Shown: positions 50,301 to 56,166, numbered from the stretch's first letter. The stretch: 64,000 nucleotides of DNA from Paragordius varius (GCA_964247055.1 OZ176055.1:806001-870000); one strand, 5' to 3'. The notes: generated by a model from the sequence alone, not told the origin. A program made the numbers and translations.

Positions 50301-50351
50301 TAGGACACCAGGTAAGAATAAAAAATGAATTTTTTTGCGCAATGTTATCAT
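18333..50351 (-). CDS. MUC4/Mesh-type membrane protein: NIDO-AMOP-VWD-like-EGF-SEA-like-EGF-TM (whole gene, 32 exons)
   Basis: One gene was followed through 32 GT-AG exons from ATG 50351 to TAA 18333. Summed exon lengths are 7317 bases, divisible by three, coding 2438 residues, and every junction keeps phase. The order is signal peptide (1-29), NIDO (about 70-160 and 512-650, split by a low-complexity insert), AMOP (about 650-870), VWD-like region (880-1350), EGF modules (1350-1788), SEA-like module with a large insert (1789-2100), two calcium-binding EGFs (2148-2241), membrane span (about 2251-2276) and a tail of about 162 residues. NIDO-AMOP-VWD is the signature of the MUC4/Mesh/SUSD2 family, whose members act at epithelial surfaces and junctions; the EGF-SEA-TM end makes it mucin-4-like. 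No sushi domain was seen, unlike insect Mesh. Exons are detailed in the part entries below. Introns are swollen by MITEs. Confidence 0.88.
18894..18929. repeat. (TA)n microsatellite
   Basis: About eighteen TA units in intron 31. Confidence 0.9.
19583..19867. mobile_element. MITE family C, copy 1 (intron 30)
   Basis: Left end TACAGTATAAATTGAAGTTA, right end TTTTAATTTTTACTGTA. Inner arms CGGACAAAACCTAAAAATAT and TTTTCGTTTTGTCCG pair. TA at both ends. Confidence 0.7.
19805..20004. repeat. Near-exact 100-bp tandem duplication covering one MITE C end
   Basis: Bases 19805-19904 and 19905-20004 match with a single difference (ATTTTTTCG against ATTTTTCCG). The unit spans the right arm of MITE C copy 1 plus flank (AGAGCCTTATTAAAGGCTAA). 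It is a recent tandem duplication, or an assembly duplication. Confidence 0.85.
20585..20613. repeat. (TA)n microsatellite
   Basis: About fourteen TA units in intron 29. Confidence 0.9.
20775..21069. mobile_element. MITE family C, copy 2 (intron 29)
   Basis: Ends TACAGTTAAAATTGAAATTA and TTTTAGTTTTAACTGTA, with arms ACGGACAAAACGTGAAAAT and TTTTTACGTTTTGTCCG. A half copy follows at 21115-21203, ending TTTCAATTTTTACTGTA about 30 nt from the exon 29 donor. Confidence 0.7.
21235..23040 (-). CDS. Exons 28-29: two calcium-binding EGF modules
   Basis: Exon 28 (23040-22894) starts DLNEC and exon 29 (21369-21235) starts DIDEC. Each encodes one six-cysteine cbEGF and is a symmetric phase 1-1 exon. 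The D-x-D/N-E-C start is the calcium-binding signature. These two modules sit between the SEA-like module and the membrane span, the usual place in MUC4-type proteins. Confidence 0.85.
21509..21859. mobile_element. MITE family D, copy 1 (intron 28)
   Basis: Starts TACCATTTACAGTTCAAATT and ends with the complementary repeats. Each arm holds tandem 21-bp units (TTCAAATTCACCCTTGAACA on the left, GGGTGAATTTGAATTGTTCA on the right). Confidence 0.7.
21955..22075 (-). repeat. tRNA-derived SINE-like element (intron 28)
   Basis: On the minus strand a B-box-like TGGGTTCTAACTCC is followed by GAAACTATGGCGCAATTTTT, then CATCATCTCACTGTCAATTA. The tail matches 360-432 and 1858-1985. Confidence 0.35.
23112..23393. 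mobile_element. MITE family C, copy 3 (intron 27)
   Basis: Starts TTTACAGTAAAAAATGAA and ends TTTTAATTTTTACTGTA. The left arm is more diverged than the right. Confidence 0.55.
23957..25395 (-). CDS. Exons 26-27: SEA-like module with large insert and dibasic site
   Basis: Exon 26 (25395-25207) ends CCA|gtaaaa. Exon 27 (24845-23957) is the second largest exon. Across the junction the protein reads [22 protein letters not shown], then SRVIDIRIF, which matches the alpha-helix and following strand pattern of SEA domains. A later strand ([13 protein letters not shown]) would complete the fold, but about 70 low-complexity residues lie between. Further on, KRRKRQ (about residues 2056-2061) fits a furin-type cleavage site; no GSVVV-type autoproteolysis site is seen. 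If cut, the EGF pair, membrane span and tail would stay as a separate subunit. The SEA assignment is by pattern only. Confidence 0.65.
25589..25758. mobile_element. MITE family A, copy 5 (intron 25)
   Basis: Left end TACAGTATGCATTGCAATGG, right end CATTAATATGCATACTGTA. It sits against a rearranged MITE D and close to a MITE C. Confidence 0.7.
25760..25990. mobile_element. MITE family D, copy 2, rearranged (intron 25)
   Basis: Carries CAAACAATTTAAATTCACCC, a second ATCATTTACAACTCAAGAAT start, and the family core TTTATGGCATAGTTTATTAT. The right arm is missing; MITE C copy 4 starts in its place. Confidence 0.5.
25992..26264. mobile_element. MITE family C, copy 4 (intron 25)
   Basis: Ends TTACAGTAAAAATTGAGATT and CGTATAATTCCGATTTTTAC, with arms ACGGATAAAACGTAAAAAT and ATTTTAACATTTTGTCCGT. 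Confidence 0.65.
26303..35126 (-). CDS. Exons 16-25: chain of EGF-like and calcium-binding EGF modules
   Basis: Exon 16 (35126-35017) holds an EGF-like [12 protein letters not shown] piece and exon 17 (34601-34519) a short cysteine-bearing linker. Then come single-module, phase 1-1 exons: 18 (33638-33504, DIDEC), 19 (33177-33040, AIDVC), 20 (31670-31518, GINEC, ending with an Asn run), 21 (30075-29914, DFDEC), 22 (29469-29359, short, no calcium motif), 23 (28601-28467, DIDEC) and 24 (27108-26974, DIDEC). Exon 25 (26457-26303) is a longer, atypical EGF ([12 protein letters not shown]) and leaves in phase 0. The exon 25 acceptor is taken at CCCCAG 26458; an AG 23 bases upstream would break the frame. 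Calcium-bound EGF chains usually form a stiff extracellular rod. Confidence 0.85.
26690..26830. repeat. MITE family C half copy (intron 24)
   Basis: AAAAAATATTTGTCCTTATA, then TTTTAACGTTTTGTTCTTAC, is the right arm of family C. No left arm could be matched. Confidence 0.4.
27227..27507. mobile_element. MITE family C, copy 5 (intron 23)
   Basis: Left end GCAGTATAAACTAAAATTAT, then ACGGACAAAAAGTAAAAAT. Right end TTTTGTCCGTAAAATTTCAA, then TTTTACTG. Confidence 0.6.
28095..28430. mobile_element. MITE family D, copy 3 (intron 23)
   Basis: TACCATTTAAAGTTTAAATT start, several TTCACCCT-type units on the left, and GGGTGAATTTGAATTGTTTA units on the right. The last units are diverged. Confidence 0.6.
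28613..28905. mobile_element. MITE family C, copy 6 (intron 22), next to the exon 23 acceptor
   Basis: The left arm (GAAATTGAAATTTATACGGA, then CAAAACGTAAAAAT) starts roughly 10-20 nt from the acceptor AG at 28602-28603. The right arm is ATATTTTTACGTTTTGACCG. The intron end therefore lies in or beside the element. Confidence 0.6.
29221..29253. repeat. (TA)n microsatellite
   Basis: About sixteen TA units in intron 22. Confidence 0.9.
30241..30600 (+). mobile_element. Penelope-like element fragment, GIY-YIG endonuclease end (intron 20)
   Basis: The plus-strand translation contains DIGQT and, shortly after, [18 protein letters not shown], then [16 protein letters not shown] and, further on, [13 protein letters not shown]. 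This is the GIY-YIG endonuclease tail typical of Penelope-like retroelements (YIGQT, KTRLNEH, AEH...H). The reverse transcriptase part is absent. It is an old, truncated copy with a few breaks, inserted antisense to the host gene. Confidence 0.65.
30832..30870 (+). other. Hammerhead-ribozyme-like core downstream of the Penelope-like fragment
   Basis: CTGAGGA, an extra C, the stem GGACA/TGTCC around a loop of about 10 nt, then GAAAC. Same plan as at 5948-5977. Terminal hammerhead motifs are known from Penelope-like elements, and this one lies about 230 nt past the GIY-YIG fragment on the same strand. Outer stems are not clear. Confidence 0.45.
31779..32097. mobile_element. MITE family C, copy 7 (intron 19)
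   Basis: TTACAGTTAAAACTGGACAA start, then CGTAAAAATATTATTAAAGA; right side TATATTTTAATGTTTTGTCC. Diverged. Confidence 0.5.
32691..32950. mobile_element. MITE family C, copy 8 (intron 19)
   Basis: Arms TGCGGACAAAACGTAAAAAT and ATATTTTTATATTTGTCCGC pair. The outermost TIR bases are lost. Confidence 0.55.
34209..34440. mobile_element. MITE family B, copy 2 (intron 17)
   Basis: Starts TACAGTCATGTATCCTTTAT and ends AAAGGATACAT, running into a TA microsatellite. The central palindrome AGAGCTTTATGGTA / TACCATAGAGCTCT matches copy 1 at 18034. Confidence 0.7.
35168..35485. mobile_element. MITE family D, copy 4 (intron 15)
   Basis: Left TATCATTTACAATTCAAATT with two further TTCACCCT units; right four GGTGAATTTGAATTGTTC-type units ending ATTGTAAATGGAATA. 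Confidence 0.65.
35928..42266 (-). CDS. Exons 9-15: VWD-like region
   Basis: Exons are 9 (42266-42022), 10 (40946-40794), 11 (39999-39786), 12 (39115-38910), 13 (38562-38367), 14 (37664-37511) and 15 (36171-35928). Phases run 1-0, 0-0, 0-1, 1-0, 0-1, 1-2, 2-0 and all fit. In MUC4/Mesh proteins a VWD domain follows AMOP, and the beta-strand-like segments here ([39 protein letters not shown]) suit that place. The canonical GDPH start and C-x-C/GLC-type motifs of VWD are not evident, so the domain is either very diverged or something else. The exon 11 donor is taken as TTAT|gtgaga; the nearby GGAAA|gttatg would break the frame into exon 12. Confidence 0.65.
36386..36667. mobile_element. MITE family C, copy 9 (intron 14)
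   Basis: TTTACGGTAAAAATTGAAAT start with a diverged right arm (TTTTTATATTTTTAAATTTT). Confidence 0.5.
36850..36901. repeat. (TA)n microsatellite, longest in the window
   Basis: About 26 uninterrupted TA units in intron 14. Confidence 0.95.
36993..37180. mobile_element. MITE family A, copy 6 (intron 14)
   Basis: TACATTATGCATTTAATGGT start; arms GGCAATTTGCAACACACAAG and GTGTTGCAAATTGCCCC. The right terminus is lost where a MITE C adjoins. Confidence 0.55.
37181..37475. mobile_element. MITE family C, copy 10, left end altered (intron 14)
   Basis: Joined directly to MITE A copy 6. AAAGACAAAATGTTAAAATA is repeated at its left side; the core GATTGAATTGCCAATCAACA and the right arm TTTGTCTTTATAATTTACGT are recognisable. 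Confidence 0.5.
37808..37994. mobile_element. MITE family A, copy 7 (intron 13)
   Basis: TACAGTATGCAGTTTATGAA start, AAAATGCATACTGTA end, arms GGGGGCAATTTGCAAAACAC and GGCGAATTGCCCCC. Confidence 0.7.
38041..38290. mobile_element. MITE family C, copy 11, diverged (intron 13)
   Basis: TTACAGGTAAAATCTAAATG start; right part AAAATATTTAGCCTTTTGAT, then TTTTTACATTTTGTC. Only partly alignable. Confidence 0.4.
39251..39590. mobile_element. MITE family D, copy 5 (intron 11)
   Basis: TACCATTTACAATTTAAATC start and GTGTAAATGGTATA end, with five or more CACCCT units on the left. Confidence 0.65.
39988..40220. repeat. Tandem duplication spanning the exon 11 acceptor and a MITE C end
   Basis: GCGCATAAACCTATATTTTT, then AAAAAATGTTGGTTG, occurs at 39990 and again at 40119. 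Each copy is followed by a TA-rich stretch and the start of MITE C (CTGAAATTATACGG). The first copy contains the first codons of exon 11 (Val-Tyr-Ala) and the real acceptor at 40000-40001; the second is a decoy acceptor about 130 bases upstream on the minus strand. The TA tract has expanded only in the first copy. Confidence 0.75.
40055..40457. mobile_element. MITE family C, copy 12, left end duplicated (intron 10)
   Basis: TACAGTGAAAACTGAAATTA start at 40055, repeated as ATAGAATCTGAAATTATACG at about 40165. Good right arm TTTTTACGTTTTGTCCGTAT, then TTTTTACTGTA. Confidence 0.7.
41011..41285. mobile_element. MITE family D, copy 6 (intron 9)
   Basis: TACCATTTACAGTTCAAATT start; right units GGTGAATTTGAATTGTTTAA. 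Flanked by TA microsatellites on both sides. Confidence 0.65.
41318..41627. mobile_element. MITE family C, copy 13 (intron 9)
   Basis: GTAACAGATTGAAATTATGC start; right arm TTTTTACGTTTCGTCCGTAT and a TTTTTACTGTA end. Confidence 0.6.
42360..42939. mobile_element. MITE family E, copy 2 (intron 8)
   Basis: Starts TTAACACTTCGATTCAAAGT and ends TTGTATCCAAGTGTTAT. The central TTTGACGCCATTTTTATTTT is shared with the other copies. It ends about 57 nt from the exon 8 donor. Confidence 0.7.
42997..45577 (-). CDS. Exons 6-8: AMOP domain
   Basis: Exon 6 (45577-45358) carries CRNLF and [14 protein letters not shown], the hallmark CPCTLxQA motif of AMOP domains. Exon 7 (44401-44046) carries PVCCYDQAL and LWQACCD, the paired-cysteine blocks of the domain, separated by an S/E/N/Q-rich stretch. 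Exon 8 (43119-42997) supplies [10 protein letters not shown], matching the closing C-x-x-x-x block. Junction phases 1-2, 2-1 and 1-1 all agree. AMOP is an extracellular adhesion-associated module found in MUC4, Mesh and SUSD2 directly after NIDO, as here. Confidence 0.88.
43404..43714. mobile_element. MITE family D, copy 7 (intron 7)
   Basis: TATCATTTACAATTCGATCA start and AAACTGTAAATGGTATA end; fewer 21-bp units than other copies. Confidence 0.6.
44413..44756. mobile_element. MITE family D, copy 8 (intron 6), 10 nt from the exon 7 acceptor
   Basis: TACCATTTACAGTTTAAATT starts 10 bases from the acceptor AG (44402-44403), so the branch-point region of this intron lies within or beside the element. 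Left units repeat at least five times (TTCAAATTCACCCTTGAACA). Confidence 0.7.
44894..45110. mobile_element. MITE family C, copy 14 (intron 6)
   Basis: TACAGTAAAAATTACACGGA start, CAAAACGTAAATATATAAAG; right arm ATCACGTTTTGTACG. Centre shortened. Confidence 0.6.
46097..49248 (-). CDS. Exons 2-5: NIDO domain interrupted by a long low-complexity insert
   Basis: Exon 2 (49248-49094) ends HDLY and exon 3 (48896-47632) begins ISTNGYIS, the conserved core of NIDO domains. [12 protein letters not shown] and GTFWQCYVD follow. Exon 4 (47085-46968) gives [20 protein letters not shown] and exon 5 (46376-46097) gives [11 protein letters not shown] and [14 protein letters not shown], the second half of NIDO. 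Between the halves exon 3 encodes roughly 300 residues rich in N, Q, S, T, K and E (about residues 205-505), with RKKRQ and KKR clusters. Such a loop inside NIDO is unusual. Exon 4 lies between two MITE-filled introns and is needed for frame: exon 3 leaves in phase 2 and exon 5 enters in phase 0. Confidence 0.88.
47335..47622. mobile_element. MITE family C, copy 15 (intron 3), next to the exon 3 donor
   Basis: GCAAAAACGTAAAGACATTT on the left and AGTTTTTACGTTTTATCACG, then TTCTTTACTA, on the right. Its right end lies about 8 nt from the donor GT (47631-47630). A more decayed relative fills 47160-47335, so the intron is almost all MITE. Confidence 0.5.
50131..50150. repeat. (TA)n microsatellite
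   Basis: About ten TA units in intron 1. Confidence 0.85.
50234..50351 (-). CDS. Exon 1: start codon and signal peptide
   Basis: ATG at 50351-50349 begins [20 protein letters not shown], then LSLFGPIRG, a positively charged start plus hydrophobic core, with likely cleavage after about residue 29. The exon ends GGA G|gttag in phase 1, exactly what exon 2 (starting with two bases of a codon) needs, about 985 bases away. This start suits a secreted or type I membrane protein. Confidence 0.8.
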
Positions 50352-51906
50352 TTCAATCACACATATGCAAAAAATATTTATATATAATCGGGATTTGTGA
50401 AACTAAGTTTTATTTAAAACTAAAAATAGATCGTATGCATTTTTTCCATTGATATTTCTTTCAGTTACCTTAAACAAAGGTGGTTATGTATGTATTTTAA
50501 ATAGGGCATATAGACTCAATAATTTGAATATTACATAAAAGTTATGTTAAAATTGGATAAAACATGCATATATGCAATGCAGTTAAAAAGCCATAAATAA
50601 GTTGAAAAAAAAACACTTTTTTATGGTGCTAAAAATTTTTATTTTCATAAATCAATCAATCTCATGTTTAAAAAATTAAAAAGTTTTTATTTGTAGAAAT
50701 ATAAAAAAGGAAGGAAATACCGCCGCTTTTTTTACACGAACATACATATACAGGTAAAAATTTGTTCAAATACACATGAGAAAATCAAGGCAGGCAAATT
50801 TTCATTATAAATGTATATATATAACGTATAAGGTAAAACCTATAACCCTCATTTTTTTGTGTATAGTTATGTAGGTATTTAGCTATAGTTTATATATCAA
50901 CAAGTGTGTTGATTTTACGATATATTTATTATAAAAAAAAATTGGAAATAAAAAGCTGGCTGGCTGCTGCTTGTTTTCTGATTGGCAATATCGATTTTTA
51001 TGGCCCTTTTTTTGCGTGTAAAATCAATTTAACTTTTATCATTTTTTGATAATTAAAAAAGTTTTTCACGCGCAGATATTAAAACATAAAATACTCTACC
51101 TAATCGATATACATTGTTTAATATACGTTTTTTAGACACCATATCACAAAAATGAGTAATTAAACAAATACGTAATTTGATACGATTAACCTTGAAGTGT
51201 CAGTCCGGGATTAAAAGGATTACGGGGACACTTGTTTATGGGTTAGTTTTGATTAATAAAAATATTTTTTGACCTTTGGCCCCCTTTCCACACAAAAATA
51301 ACTTCGAAATACGTAGTCTTGTAGATAAAAATAAAAAATAAGCTATCACGGAATTTCTGGAAATCGTTTTATTTTTTTTGATCTCGCTCACATTTTTTTT
51401 GTAATCGTTTAAATTAATATAAGAGCACTATTAAGAGTCAAATCTGTATTTTATATGGCTAATAGGGTATTTAATTTTCATAGCAGTGCCCATAAGATTT
51501 TTCGTTTTTATAGTTACATCTTTGAAAATTGTGGACAATAAATACAGTTATTTGATATAACTAATAAAAACAAAAAATTACTACACGGAAACATAAAATT
51601 AATATCCTTTCGGTCATATAAAATACAGATATAACTTTTAATAGTGGTTACTGTACAATTGTAATAGCCTTAATTTATTCAAAATAGCCCATTAAAAATG
51701 TCCTAATATATTTGTTATTAAAAAAATGTATAAAGCCAGATACTAATTAAGTAATCATGCTATTCATAGATGCCTTTGTTTAAGCCAGAAAGAATCACTT
51801 GTAAATTAAATGTTTGGCAAACATAAAGAATTAATTAAATCTAATTGGCTGAATCGCTCTTATGAATAAATAAATTATAGACGTATTTGAAATGTGTCTA
51901 AACATA
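50352..51906. other. Upstream region of the NIDO/AMOP/EGF gene
   Basis: No exon could be supported. The 5' UTR and promoter should be here, but no core element stands out from the AT-rich background. Confidence 0.4.
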
Positions 51907-52692
51907 CTGGGTGTAGTCATTCATTACCGGTTTAACAAAAAAAGGAGAAAAAAAATGCAGACGATTAATTTGGACGCCATTTTGCCCATCTAACATGACA
52001 AACCCACACAAGTTAAGTTCCCCTAAAACTAGCGTCATACTTTTATCATTTAGTAATCATATCGTATTTTATTCCTGTATAAAACATTTGCGGCACGCAT
52101 TGCTATCAAAAAGTCATAAGTTTGCCAGGACAAAATTAAACATGCTTCATCGATTGAAACATAGTTAAAAGTCTAAAAGTTGTGGTTTCAATGTGAAAGA
52201 CACGCTGTAGTAGACCACGCAACTACAATGGCGATCAAATGCAGAGTTATTGAATGATGGCCTAACTGAAACTTACCGGCAATTGGCCGAAGCATTAAAT
52301 GTCTCACAAATTACAATCATTAGACGTCTCTACAAGCAATGAAAACGACCAATAAACTCATTAAATCTACACAATTATAATGAACGTCAAATCTAAAATC
52401 GTAAAGTGATATCTGATTCGTCACGAAAGGAAAGTGTTTTTGCACCGAATTGTGACGGGTGATAAAATGTAAATTTTGTAAATCCAAATCGAAATTTGCG
52501 TAACCAATAATTTTGAAGACGTTGAAAAATGTGCCGCAAAAGACAATCAGTTTTTCGGGCACGCATTCATATGTTGCGAAAGAGATGGGCAATATGTAGA
52601 AGCCGATGGACAATATTTTCCATAAAATAAATAATTTATATCCTTTAAAAACTACGTGGTAGTTTCTTTTACCAAAAAACCGGTAAAGACTT
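51907..52692 (+). mobile_element. Decayed mariner transposon
   Basis: The plus-strand translation gives, in shifting frames, ETYRQLAEALNVSQITI followed by RRLYK (mariner helix-turn-helix) and HERKVFLHRIVTGDK (the block around the first catalytic Asp). A left end CTGGGTGTAGTCATTCATTA, then CCGGTTTAAC, and a right-hand AAACCGGTAAAGAC look like inverted repeat relics, with TA before the left end. At under 800 bp it is shorter than a full mariner (about 1.3 kb); much of the second half, including the later catalytic residues, is missing, and several frame breaks are present. Confidence 0.7.
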
Positions 52693-53191
52693 ATAATTAC
52701 ATCTGATATATAAAAATACGCCTAAAATGCATTTTAGATCAGTTTTTCAGAATAACGTAAAAAACAATTTACAATTGATTTTGGCCTCAGTATGGTTTTT
52801 AGGTTGTGAGATTGGCTTAGCACTAATAGTTCCTTATTATCATTTTCAAATATCAATAACTTTTAGGTGTGACACACCCAAAAAATATTTACATATAATT
52901 AATTAATAGCGATTAGAAAGGTAGAAAAAAGAAATTATTAGGATTGGAGACATGTGTAAGGAAATTACCTAATTATTACATAATGATTATACTGCATAAA
53001 ATTAACCACAAAAATTATGCTTTGATAATCAATTAATGGTAATCTTTACAAATTCGTTTTATATGATGGAATTTAATAAATTCAATAGTGCCAATATAAA
53101 TATTATCGTAATAATTTTTATTCTGATTCAGGTAAAACTTTATTTATTATTACCACAAAAATTTGTAAAAGTTAGTGTAATTTCCACGATT

Positions 53192-53445
53192 CACAGTAAG
53201 ATTTAAAATTATACGGATCCAACGCAAAATATGAGGATATATTTTTTAAAAAGACCGCTGACTCTTTTAACTTATAAATTGCAATGTATGAAAAATAAGA
53301 TTATTGGTAACACAATCATTTATGTAATATACAGTTGTTGTGAATAAATAATTTATATAGGTAAAGGTTTATAAAAGTATGATTAGTTGCCTTTTAAAGA
53401 AAAAAAAATATTTGTCTTTATATGTTAAATTCATTTTTTCCTGTA
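53192..53445. mobile_element. MITE family C, copy 16
   Basis: TTCACAGTAAGATTTAAAAT start, ATACGGATCCAACGCAAAAT; right side TTTGTCTTTATATGTTAAAT, then TTTTTTCCTGTAA. Diverged. Confidence 0.5.
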
Positions 53446-53797
53446 AATGCAATTCCCCTTTTAGTCGATTAGCATGTGTTCAGCTTGGTTCGATGGGTTC
53501 CCCTTTCACAGGGAAGACTTAGATAATTTGCCTTCCTTGCAACAATTATATGTGCCTAGGATAAAAAGTATTTAATTTATACTCTTCAACAACTCTTTTG
53601 ATTTAAAATTAGAATTTATTTCGGTTATTTTTTCCACACATAAACCCAAATGTAATAAAACTTATCCTCAATGTTTTTTCAAGGCTCTTTGTGGGATTCG
53701 TTCCCATTAACAATAATATTTTGTTAAAAAAGTGTTAAAAGTTAAATAGGTTATTCTGCAACATCCGAATAATATATTTAAAAACATTTTAAAATAA

Positions 53798-53837
53798 CTT
53801 ATATATATATATATATATATCTATATATATATATATT
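53798..53837. repeat. (TA)n microsatellite, interrupted
   Basis: About nineteen TA units with one C. Confidence 0.9.
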
Positions 53838-53844
53838 GCTACAT

Positions 53845-53975
53845 TTTGATTAAATATTGTCAGATTGCATTTACAGTAAAGAACATTCTTATTATTGGTT
53901 TATAGTTGGTGCATAGATAGTATCAAAGTATTTTTTCCGCTTTTTCTTGATATTCATCAATAATATTTCTTCTTA
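53845..53975. repeat. Short dispersed repeat G
   Basis: ATTGTCAGATTGCATTTACA, then GTAAAGAACATTC, parallels copies near 5345, 6090 and 6410. It ends directly before the putative exon at 53977. Confidence 0.3.
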
Positions 53976-53976
53976 G

Positions 53977-55645
53977 TGTGTAAATTCTTTGCCATATGTA
54001 TTAAATTATAACCTAGAAATTGAAGTGTTATGTCATAACTCAATCACAACTATAAAACTTGATTTTGAGTTACCGGCTTACGGAACCCTGACATATTTCA
54101 ATGTTAATTTAAGTTCTGCAACGAATATTCAACCCAAAACAATGGCAGAGCAAAGAAGGCAGCTGATAGATGAATCCTTTCGAGATGCCAACATTGGAAA
54201 AAGTTTTAACTTACTAAATGGGGATAACAAGAAAAATAAAAATGCACGGCTAAGCAATCGAATAGATAATTTCTTGAATCATAAATGCGGTTTCAGGTTT
54301 CGGGGACAAAGACGGATAATTAAAAGTTTTCGAAACACTTTTTGTGGATACTATCCGGACACAAATAGCCAACAAGAGGTTTAATTATTTTTTAATCCCC
54401 CTTGTACTAATGATTTTTTGGATTTAGATTATAAAAATTCTTGATTGCGAGTTTTAAATCGGTTAGCACAATCATATAAACGGATATTTAAATAATTTTA
54501 TATAAAACTTGATCGATGGTTTAAAATGATAGTAATATAATGAAAAAATATCTTTTTTAATCATTTAAATTTTATATGATTATTAAGATTATATATTTAT
54601 ATCATGGCATCGAATTTATTTTAGCTGATATTTCCTTGATATTTACAATCTCGAATTGTATTCGAATCCAACCCTATGATTGTTTAAAAAACACCAAAAA
54701 AATATATAACAGAATTATTTTATTAAAAAATTAAGACAACAACATTTCATCCAATAAACTTTTAACTTACTGGATTGCATTGAATACGATAAATTCTCTA
54801 AAATTCTTAAACTAATTAATCTTAAGATTTATATACAGTCGGCCAGCGCATTTTAAGATGTAATCAAGGGTTTTTGATTTAATTTGAATATCACCAATTT
54901 TAAAGGTATCGTTTTAGTTGAATATACCACTCCTATTAACTTTCTTGTGGTTAATTTATACACTTTCAACTAAGCATTATGGACCAAATAAAATAAAATT
55001 TTATTATTTTTTAAATTTTTTCGAATATATCAAAATATATAGATATATATAGTATATGAAAAACAAATATTAATTATACAAATTTTTTTATTTTTTTCCC
55101 CCAAAATAATAAAATGATAAAATTGAGCATGTAATCGGGTTTAATTAAAACTTTTTTTAAACAATGAATAAAAAACTTGGTTTCAAATCAATTAAAAAAT
55201 AAAATAAGGTCGAAATGCATTTAAAAATTAACATTAATCTATAGCTCAAAATATACAGTAAAAACTGAAATTATACGGACAACAAATATTTTTTTTAAAA
55301 AAACAGCCATACTTTTTAAAACCTTAAATTTGCTATATAAATATTTAAGTACAATCCTAAACTACATAATTGATTGTGCTAACCATTTACATTTCTATAT
55401 ATTTTCCAGTGTTAAACAATCAATTATATTTAAACCAAGATTCAAAAAAATTGGTTGTCTTTTGAAAATATGATTGTCTGTATATTTTTACGTTTTGTCC
55501 ATCCGTATAATTTAAATATATTATATAACATAATTTATTTCTAATGTTTTATATAATTTATTTTAAGGATAGAATGCGACTCTACAAAATCTCATATATA
55601 AATGGCGAGGAGAAATACATTAATACCATGTGTGCTAATAAATAA
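53977..55645 (+). CDS. Putative last two exons of an unknown protein
   Basis: Exon A (53977-54378) follows acceptor tttcttcttag and ends GAG|gttta; it encodes 134 residues. Exon B (55568-55645) follows acceptor ttattttaag, enters in the matching phase 0 and encodes 25 residues before TAA. Text such as LEIEVLCHNSITTIKLDFEL, then YGTLTYFNVNL and a basic HKCGFRFRGQRRIIKSFRN, is less K/N/I-biased than chance frames nearby and has six cysteines in all. No family is recognised. No start codon exon is certain; a short frame at 53472-53549 (MCSAWFDGFPFHREDLDNLP) could be one but has a weak donor and B-box-like sequence. The intron holds a MITE C. Confidence 0.35.
55253..55515. mobile_element. MITE family C, copy 17
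   Basis: TACAGTAAAAACTGAAATTA start; right arm ATTTTTACGTTTTGTCCATC, then CGTATAATTTAAAT. It lies between the two putative plus-strand exons. Confidence 0.65.
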
Positions 55646-55767
55646 ATTACTTTATAATACCTTGGACCAATATCCGATACAATTTAATGGCGCTTATTAT
55701 TTTGATGGAGGATTTATATTGTATTCCTGGCAGAATGTCAAAAATTCATTTTTCTCACTAATATATA

Positions 55768-56122
55768 TATCATTTACAGTTCAAATTGACCCTCAAACAA
55801 TTCTAATTCCCCCTTGAACAATTCAAATTAATCCTTAAACAATTTAAATTCACCCTTGAACAAATTCGAATACACCCTTGAACAATTCAAATTCACCCTT
55901 AAACAATTCAAATTTACACAAATAAAAATAAATTATGTGTTTTCGAACCAATATAACTCATTGTAATAAATATATACAGATTTATGGCGCATAATTTATT
56001 ATTTTTTTAATATATTGATTAAAAACAAAATTTTTTAAAAAAACCTTTAAATATATAAGTAATTTATAATCTTAAAAAACATATAATTTATTTTTAGGGT
56101 AAATTCGAATTGTAAATGGTTT
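55768..56122. mobile_element. MITE family D, copy 9
   Basis: TATCATTTACAGTTCAAATT start with about eight TTCACCCTTGAACAA-type units, and an ATTCGAATTGTAAATGG end. It is the copy with the longest left array and a very short right array. Confidence 0.7.
56087..56092 (-). terminator. Candidate poly(A) signal of the six-exon gene, inside MITE D
   Basis: First AATAAA on the minus strand after the stop at 56167, about 75 nt downstream. It lies within MITE D copy 9 (family sequence AATTTATTTTTAGGGTGAA). Confidence 0.3.
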
Positions 56123-56166
56123 ATGAAAATAAGATTACATACATAATAAGTTACATAAATATTCTC

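Noticed and set aside
53472-53549. Possible first exon for the plus-strand gene
   Set aside because: Phase would fit, but the donor TAT|gtgcct is weak, the minus strand is equally open, and the sequence has a B-box-like GGTTCGATGGGTTCCCC that may mark a SINE.
55602-55817. 71-residue plus-strand frame with protein-like text (QYPIQFNGAYYFDGG)
   Set aside because: It runs into MITE D repeats and is out of frame with the better supported short exon at 55568-55645. No splice partner was found.
55768-55920. Regular short direct repeats resembling a CRISPR array
   Set aside because: These are the 21-bp units of a MITE D arm, without unique spacers, in an animal genome.
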